Assembly: GCF_052857255.1 (NCBI RefSeq)
Contig: NC_135497.1
Coordinates: 183,062,204 to 183,126,203 of the forward strand
DNA length: 64,000 nt
Source of the DNA: Amblyomma americanum
Lineage: Eukaryota > Arthropoda > Arachnida > Ixodida > Ixodidae
Reading direction: 5' to 3'
Part shown: positions 58,745-64,000 of the stretch, in pieces
How positions within the stretch are numbered: the first letter of the stretch is position 1
How the letters are laid out: each line of letters opens with the position of its first letter
The notes under the pieces: model-generated
Seen by the model: only the letters and a program-made list of their open reading frames with translations
Databases searched by the model: none
What the model was told of the DNA's origin: nothing
Position numbers and translations under genes: made by a program

Positions 58745-59956
58745 ATGGCGACAAACGTAGCAGCGTGCTGCGGCGGCGCGAGTATCGAGAAGAGTCCGCG
58801 AAGACGCTTTTGGTTTGCCGGTCGAGTTGCTTCGACGCGAGTTTCGCCTGGACAGGGACACTGCACGGTGGTCGTGTCAAGTACAGCGGAAGTTCATGCC
58901 TAAACCTGTGTTGTATCTGTTTTCTTTCAAGTCTGCGACTCCAACCTTCGAATCCTGGCCGCAGACTCGCGACGCATTCGCCTGTCTACTCGTGGCTGCG
59001 ATTTGAGGTGGTGAGATACATGTTGGAGGAAAATGAAAATTGATTTTTGAGGAAAGGAAATGACGCAGTAACTTCCTCACCTATCTCAGCGGACACCCGA
59101 ACCACTCTGTAAGAGAGGGACAGAGGAGGGAATGAAAGAAGAAAGGAAGGAACAGTTGCCTAGTGGAGGTGTCCAGAACGAATCCGACACCCTGGGAATC
59201 TTTAAGACGCACACTGACATCGCACAGCACACGGCCGCCTTTTGCTTTTCACCTCCATCAAAACGCGGTCGCCGCGGTCGGTTTCGAACTCGGGCACACC
59301 GGCTCAGTAGACGAGCGCCTTAACCACTGAAGCACCACGGCGGGTGCATGTTGGAGGACGGAGAGTTTCTTCGGGGTAAGCAGTAAGAAAGCCCTGTCTC
59401 GGTGACATATATCAAGCTACAGTGGTCCGCATGCACTGAAGCTACAAAAATGGTGCGTGCTCGTTGCACTTAGGAATACGCATTGCGGTATGATACATAC
59501 GCCTTGTGCGAGTTGCCCCTGTGTTGTTACTGAATGCAGCAGAAACACAAGGCACATAAAGCATTGTTGAAATGCCTAGTATTCCAGGCTCAACCCAAAC
59601 AAGAAGGCCTTTGTACGGCACTTGTGGCGTGTTGGAAATAGCAGTGAATCGTTTACATCAACATGAGCTTCCAAAGGTGTCATTTCAGCGGTGTTTGCCT
59701 AAACATCTGAGTTGACAAAGGTTTCAGACGCTGCATCACAAGCCGGAGTGAGCGGCTGTTATCATGGCAGCATGTGCAGCGCTGCACAAACTCTCCTTGG
59801 AGGCCCCTACTTCAGCGGACAACGAGGATGCCCCCTGCCCCTGAAGACAATGGCCCGCCTCACCTATACTTCCGGGGGAAACCCGTGCGTGTACATGTGA
59901 GCCAGCTGCGGAGGAACTGTCTCCAGCAGCGACTGGTACAGTTGCACGGGCGATAA
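58745..59956 (+). pseudogene. HARBI1-like transposase pseudogene, block B, catalytic core deleted
   Basis: Starts at ATG 58745 as in block A, but about 50 bp between GCGAGTATCGAG and TTCGACGCGAGTTTCGC is extra. At 58880 it jumps from the equivalent of A 22762 to A 23200, removing the GCVDGT region. The intronic SINE is at 59030-59344. The last exon keeps PAPEDNGPPHLYFRGKPV (59836 on) and ends LVQLHGR with TAA at about 59954-59956. An extra segment near 59740-59800 is not in A. Confidence 0.6.
59030..59344 (-). mobile_element. Ruka-like SINE, block B copy of the 23369 insertion
   Basis: Duplication TACATGTTGGAGG (59017-59029, one change from the A copy) and TGCATGTTGGAGG (59345-59357). Complete body; B box plus GGTTTCGAACTC; A box region plus CCACTGAAGCACC. 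Confidence 0.85.
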
Positions 59957-60754
59957 CATAGGCAATGAACTCGCCGGCCAAGCCTTTGCAGGCAAGGCAG
60001 TGTCCAGCCAATGCTTGTGTGTATGTCGTGGTTGTTTTGGCTACAGCTAGGGAAGTGGCAGCTTTTTTTCTTTTTCTTGTTCGCGCTGTGTGTCTGGAAG
60101 CCAGCAGTGGCAAAGAAGCAAGCGTGCACACCAGCTGCCATATCATCATAGAGTTCCCCGCGCAGCCACTTCAGTCTCGGTCTCCACTTGAAATTCGAGC
60201 CGGAACAACTCCTCCAGCAAGCCAAAAGCATCTTCATGCACCCTCCTATGCCGTTGCCCGTGTGGACCGAGCTGCCCCTCCACTGCCGTCATCTTGCAGC
60301 CTGCCTGTGCTGTGCGGAGAGCTACCTGTGCTCGCTGTTTGCATGACAAAGCACGTGAATAAATAGTGTAATGTTGAAGCAAGGAGGGCAATGTTTGATG
60401 AAATCGGAAAGTACCACGGAAGCTTTATTTAGTGCATACTGCGCCATTTCACACAGGTGGTCACATGAGCACACGCATTAGCAAAACATACTGCATGCCA
60501 TAACATTGAAAATAATTCCACATGTCTTGTCAAGGGCAACACAAATTGTAATGCTGACATGATAAAAGCAGATTGCAAGACTACAAGCTCAACTGGTAAT
60601 TATTACAGCTTCTGCACAGCTTGTGCAGGCAATAAGCCCAATTTTGCAGCAAGTGCACAGACGTAGTACACAAGTAGTGCAATGCTCAGTAAGCACTACA
60701 TAAAAGATTTCACATGACTACAAAACCTTTACCATATACCAAAGCGTTGATATA
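59957..60754. other. Sequence between Harbinger-like 3' end and LINE remnant (block B)
   Basis: Equivalent of A 24215-24984, with the same open frames on both strands and AATAAA at about 60358. No recognised product. Confidence 0.4.
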
Positions 60755-61590
60755 GATGATGTAGCCAAAATTGTGTTATTTATGCAGAAGACACGACATT
60801 ACTATTTTCTGCCACTTTTCCCAATCAAGTAATTAACCAGGCAAACAGAGCACTCATAAGTATTGAAGAATGGTCTAAATGCAACAAGTTCAACGTAAAC
60901 GCTAATAAAACAAAAGCCGTTCCCTTTCGTCCAAAAAATAGAAATGTATTCATCGATAAAGATATCTGCCATAATAATTCATAGAAATTGTAAGCTCATT
61001 TTAAATACTTGGTGTCGTCTGCATGGAACAGATGTCATAGGATGCCCAAGTGGATCATATTTTACAGAAGTTGTCAGGACTCGTTAGCTTGACTAATATA
61101 AACAAACATATCTTCCCTACCAAGGTTAAAACTCTGTTACACCACGCATTGTTCTACTCGCACAAAAAATATTGTCACTTTGCCAGGGGAACGACAACCC
61201 TAAGTAACATGCATAAAATATATGGACTGCAGAAAAAAATGCTAAGAAATATTTCCAGCGCTCTTGATGACCATCCGTCTTTTCCGCTCTTTCAGAAACA
61301 TAGCATAATGGCCATATATGATATGTACGCTTACCGCTTAGCTTCAGCCTATAAAAACGAAATTTAAAAAATGTAGTTTCTGAACAACTAGCTTCCTTAC
61401 AGAGAAAAGTTACGCATTATCCTGCCCATAACCCACATATATGGAATAAAGAGTTATTTTGCACAAATTATGAGATCACCTTCCTAACCTGTTGAATTTA
61501 CTAATTAAACATGGCCTTCAACTCCAGCAAGCAATGAAACCTGATATCAGATTAGCTTTATCGAGGGCTGAACCTGTTTCCTGATATTTT
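60755..61590 (+). pseudogene. CR1/L2-like reverse transcriptase C-terminal remnant, uninterrupted copy
   Basis: YAEDTTLLFSATFPNQVI-type segment, then SIEEWSKCNKFNVNANKTKA (open here, stop in A). After stops it continues VDHILQKLSGLVSLTNINK, HIFPTKVKTLLHHALFYS and HFARGTTTLSN, with KIYGLQKKMLRNIS (frame 61050-61367). This is the usual order after the catalytic site in CR1/L2-like LINEs. It contains the empty TA target of the Tc1-like element at about 60946-60947. Confidence 0.75.
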
Positions 61591-62579
61591 CTAGATATGT
61601 TCCAGTAGGAAATGTTTTTGTTCGTTTTATTTTCTGTGATTGTGATTCATCATTCATTTCTCTTCATGTAAGACCTGTGTTTTGTAATCTAAAAAGTGGC
61701 ATTTGTATTGTTGCATTTCCTTAATTTCAGAGCGCAAATGTTCGACATCAGTTTAAAGCTTTTATCTTTCACGTTGTCTAACTGTTTTGGGGCTAGTGGA
61801 AACAAAATGGGTCCTTTTTTGTTCGCTTATCTATTTTTTTTTGCATGAATGGTGACCTCACTTTTTTTGAAGAACCAAATTTCTGCGAATGTTTCGTGCT
61901 AATGTCCTCAATTTTGTTTGTGAATCTCGAGCGACAATCCATGATTATAATGTGTCGTCGAGTGCACCTTTATTTTCTGCACATGCTACACTGTTTTGCT
62001 GATGCCTCTTTCTCACTTTTTTATTATTGCTGGAGGGGGGAGCCTCGCCAAGCCAAGTGCCCAGTTTTTTCTTCCTACCTCCCCCATCACTATGATGGAA
62101 TATAAAGGTATTACTATTACATTACAAATGGCCATTATCACTGCATATTACGAACAGTGCAGCAGTTTCAATGAAAATGGTGCATCCCTAAGTGTACGGC
62201 ACTCAATGCAAGTCGCAGTGCTCGCAATGAATGCAGCATTAGCAAAACGTCCTCATACATATATAGAGACGTGTAAACATCACAGTTACATCAGTTAGGT
62301 GGTATGCTTGTAGAGGATTTCATTGAACATCAGAACATGGAGCAGAGTCATGCCGAGCCAAACAAACCATGCAGCTTGTTACAATGCAGGCAATACTGCA
62401 TGAAAAGTCCCATGGCAGCAGCTCCATAGTTAGGCCATTAACACTACAGCATCTCGCAGAAGTAAAACAATAACATCAAAAAAAGCAGATACAGACTTAC
62501 TTGATGTCAGACATCTCCATCTTGCAAAATTTAAAAAGGCACCATTACAAATATGCAAAAACCACCTGACTAGAGAACA
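61591..62579. other. LINE 3' UTR and flank (block B)
   Basis: Equivalent of A 30401-31389. The T-rich stretch and GGAGGGGGGAGCC run are kept. No additional feature. Confidence 0.5.
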
Positions 62580-62720
62580 TCATATGCGTTCTGCGTCACA
62601 CACTGACTAGAGAGTATCACACACCTTCTCTATCTTGCAGAAAGTAAAAAGGCACCAGTTCAAAAATACACACAGGCAGACTAGAAATTATTACAGACCT
62701 TCTGCGTCTTGCAGAAGGCT
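62580..62720. repeat. Degenerate minisatellite, block B copy
   Basis: CTTCTG(C/T)GTC-type units with the CCTTCTGC-GTCTT-GCAGAAGG hairpin at 62698-62718. Fewer units than in block A, so the array length differs between paralogues. Confidence 0.5.
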
Positions 62721-62912
62721 GCAAAATAAAGTGTGCCAGAAAACAAGATTCAAAACAATAATAAAAAAAAACTTATGTTGATGGCGGCTGTAGCTGGTTT
62801 TGCAGCAGCACCACCATGAAGGAGATGGCCAGTACAAGCTGCTCGTGCAGGCGCGCCGATTCCCTTCTCGCGTCCTGCACTGTTGTTGCTGGGGTCTGAC
62901 ATAGTGGCTGTT

Positions 62913-63530
62913 ATGGGCCTGTCACACTAGGGCAACGTCGGCCGATTTGGTCTGCGAAAACCATGTCGTCGTGATGTCTGGCTCTATGTCACACTGCGCC
63001 GACTAAAACAGTGGGCCCACTGTCGGCGTCGGCGCCAGGTCTCCCACAAGACGGCAGTTGGCCGATGGTCCGCCAACTCCCATGTCACACTAGCGAGACA
63101 GCATGGGAGACCTCCCGCCAACTTGGCCCTTTCTCGTTCTCACTCTTCTTTTGTCATTTCCTGCTATGCAAAATTCATGGGCCGGGACGCTTCATTTTTA
63201 ACTCTTTTAAATAAATCCCAGCATAGTAAAACAAACTCATTAACAATCGTGATTATGAACCTAGGCTGAGTGCAGCCCAGTATTGAGCGGCAGTTATTGC
63301 TGGGTCAGAAAGGCATGGCTCGAAAAATAAATCCAGTCGCTCGAGGATAAACAGGACGGGAGAGATTATTTAGGGCTAAAAAATAAAAAAGAAAATTCTC
63401 GGCAACGCGGATTCGAACTAAGAACTTCTGGAATGCGAAGCTACTGCTATACCCACGACGCCAAGGAGAACACAGGATTCGTTGCCTTCACAGGTGCTGA
63501 TAAGCACTCTGCAGTGTGACACTCCAGAGA
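62913..63530. mobile_element. Possible non-autonomous DNA element with GTCACACT motifs
   Basis: GTCACACT occurs at 62921, 62988 and 63084, and its complement AGTGTGAC at 63513-63520. Block A homology stops at 62912, just before the first motif, consistent with an insertion edge. GGCCGA and GGCGTCGGCG motifs recur inside. No proper terminal inverted repeat beyond the 8-bp motif was established and the right edge is uncertain. Confidence 0.3.
63395..63475 (-). mobile_element. tRNA-like fragment (SINE head or tRNA pseudogene)
   Basis: On the minus strand GGCGTCGTGGGTATAGCAGT resembles an A box region, and AGTTCGAATCC (plus about 63408-63418) is a B box. An A/T-rich stretch with TTTTTTATTTTTTAGC follows. 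The acceptor stem does not pair, so a working tRNA is unlikely. It is distinct from the Ruka-like SINE. Confidence 0.4.
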
Positions 63531-64000
63531 GAAATAAAGCAGGCGACCCATGTGCGAAAACTCGGCCGGCGCGCTACACCGGTCGCTGTTTGCGAACTGC
63601 AGCCGCACTGCAAGCAGGGACACACGGAGCAGCAAGCATCGCTGCGCCGCTCGACTCAAGCACTCGAGCTGAAAGCGTATGCTTTGCCACCCGCAGCAGT
63701 CTGATTACTGCTTGGCTTGGTGTTGAAGTTCGCACCAGAAAAGACAAAATAGCCATATGATCAGACAGACCGCCTGCTATACACGAGTAGCGACAAAGCA
63801 TGCTTGCGTTAGTAGCGAGCTTTCGGCAACGGCACCACCCGCTGCCCCGCCAGGCGACGAACTGCGCTGCTGCCTGGCGCAGCGGACGCCGCTTCGCGAG
63901 TAGCCTGCGCTATAATATCTCTTAATATCGCTTTGCTGTTAACAGTATAATCGCACCATAGACTAAAATTATGGTCAATTTCCGCGACACCTTCGGCTGC
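63531..64000. other. Unassigned GC-rich sequence at the window end
   Basis: Overlapping frames of 60-90 codons on both strands lack recognisable motifs and have no paralogue in the window. A gene reaching beyond the window cannot be excluded. Confidence 0.35.

Larger units (their letters stand above)
50023..62912 (+). repeat. Block B of the large duplication (paralogue of 17033-31750)
   Basis: Colinear with block A. Private insertions are a SINE (50961-51268), LINE copy 2 (about 53311-56055), a Penelope-like element (56067-56725) and a hairpin insertion (57696-57870). Private losses are about 900 bp at 57388 and about 435 bp at 58880. It ends at 62912, where a different sequence with GTCACACT motifs begins. 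Confidence 0.85.

Overview
The window looks like nuclear DNA of a hard tick (Ixodidae). It is almost entirely layered, decayed transposable elements, and I could not recognise a single host protein-coding gene, rRNA gene or intact tRNA gene. The tick assignment is an inference. It rests on many copies of a tRNA-derived SINE with clear A and B boxes that resembles the tick SINE Ruka, on RTE, CR1-like and RNase-H-bearing LINE remnants of types familiar from tick genomes, and on very long (CA)n, (AT)n and (GATG)n arrays.

Layout. 1-4.1 kb: anonymous sequence with SINEs. 4.1-7.3 kb: block C, interrupted by a SINE and by an RTE LINE carrying a nested SINE. 7.5-9.6 kb: dispersed repeat D. 9.8-10.9 kb and 14.2-15.3 kb: 3' ends of two RNase-H LINEs. 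16.1 kb: an (AT)n array. 17.0-31.75 kb: block A. 31.9-35.1 kb: remains of a Myb/SANT-like gene, broken by a (CA)n array of about 820 bp and a foldback sequence. 35.6-43.6 kb: two tandem copies of a repeat R of about 2.2 kb, the second split by a 4.1-kb LINE. 43.45-45.6 kb: second copy of repeat D. 47.3-50.0 kb: a CR1-like LINE. 50.0-62.9 kb: block B, a diverged paralogue of block A. 62.9-64 kb: sequence with a repeated GTCACACT motif.

The most informative feature is that blocks A, B and C, and R1 and R2, are paralogues that differ by insertions. One copy often preserves the empty site for an element present in the other. This gives internal proof, with target-site duplications, for a 4.57-kb Tc1-like DNA transposon (TA duplication), several SINEs, and a palindromic Penelope-like insertion. 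Other insertions, such as the SINEs at 23.4 and 59.0 kb, are shared and predate the duplication.

Functionally, block A and the sequence right of it appear to contain a broken PIF/Harbinger-type pair: a HARBI1-like transposase on the plus strand at 22.66-24.21 kb and a Myb/SANT-like partner on the minus strand at 31.9-35.1 kb. They are pushed apart by a LINE and by the Tc1-like element nested in that LINE. All mobile-element coding regions seen here carry stops, frameshifts or deletions, so none looks autonomous. Protein calls rest on motif recognition by eye and edges of old repeats are approximate.
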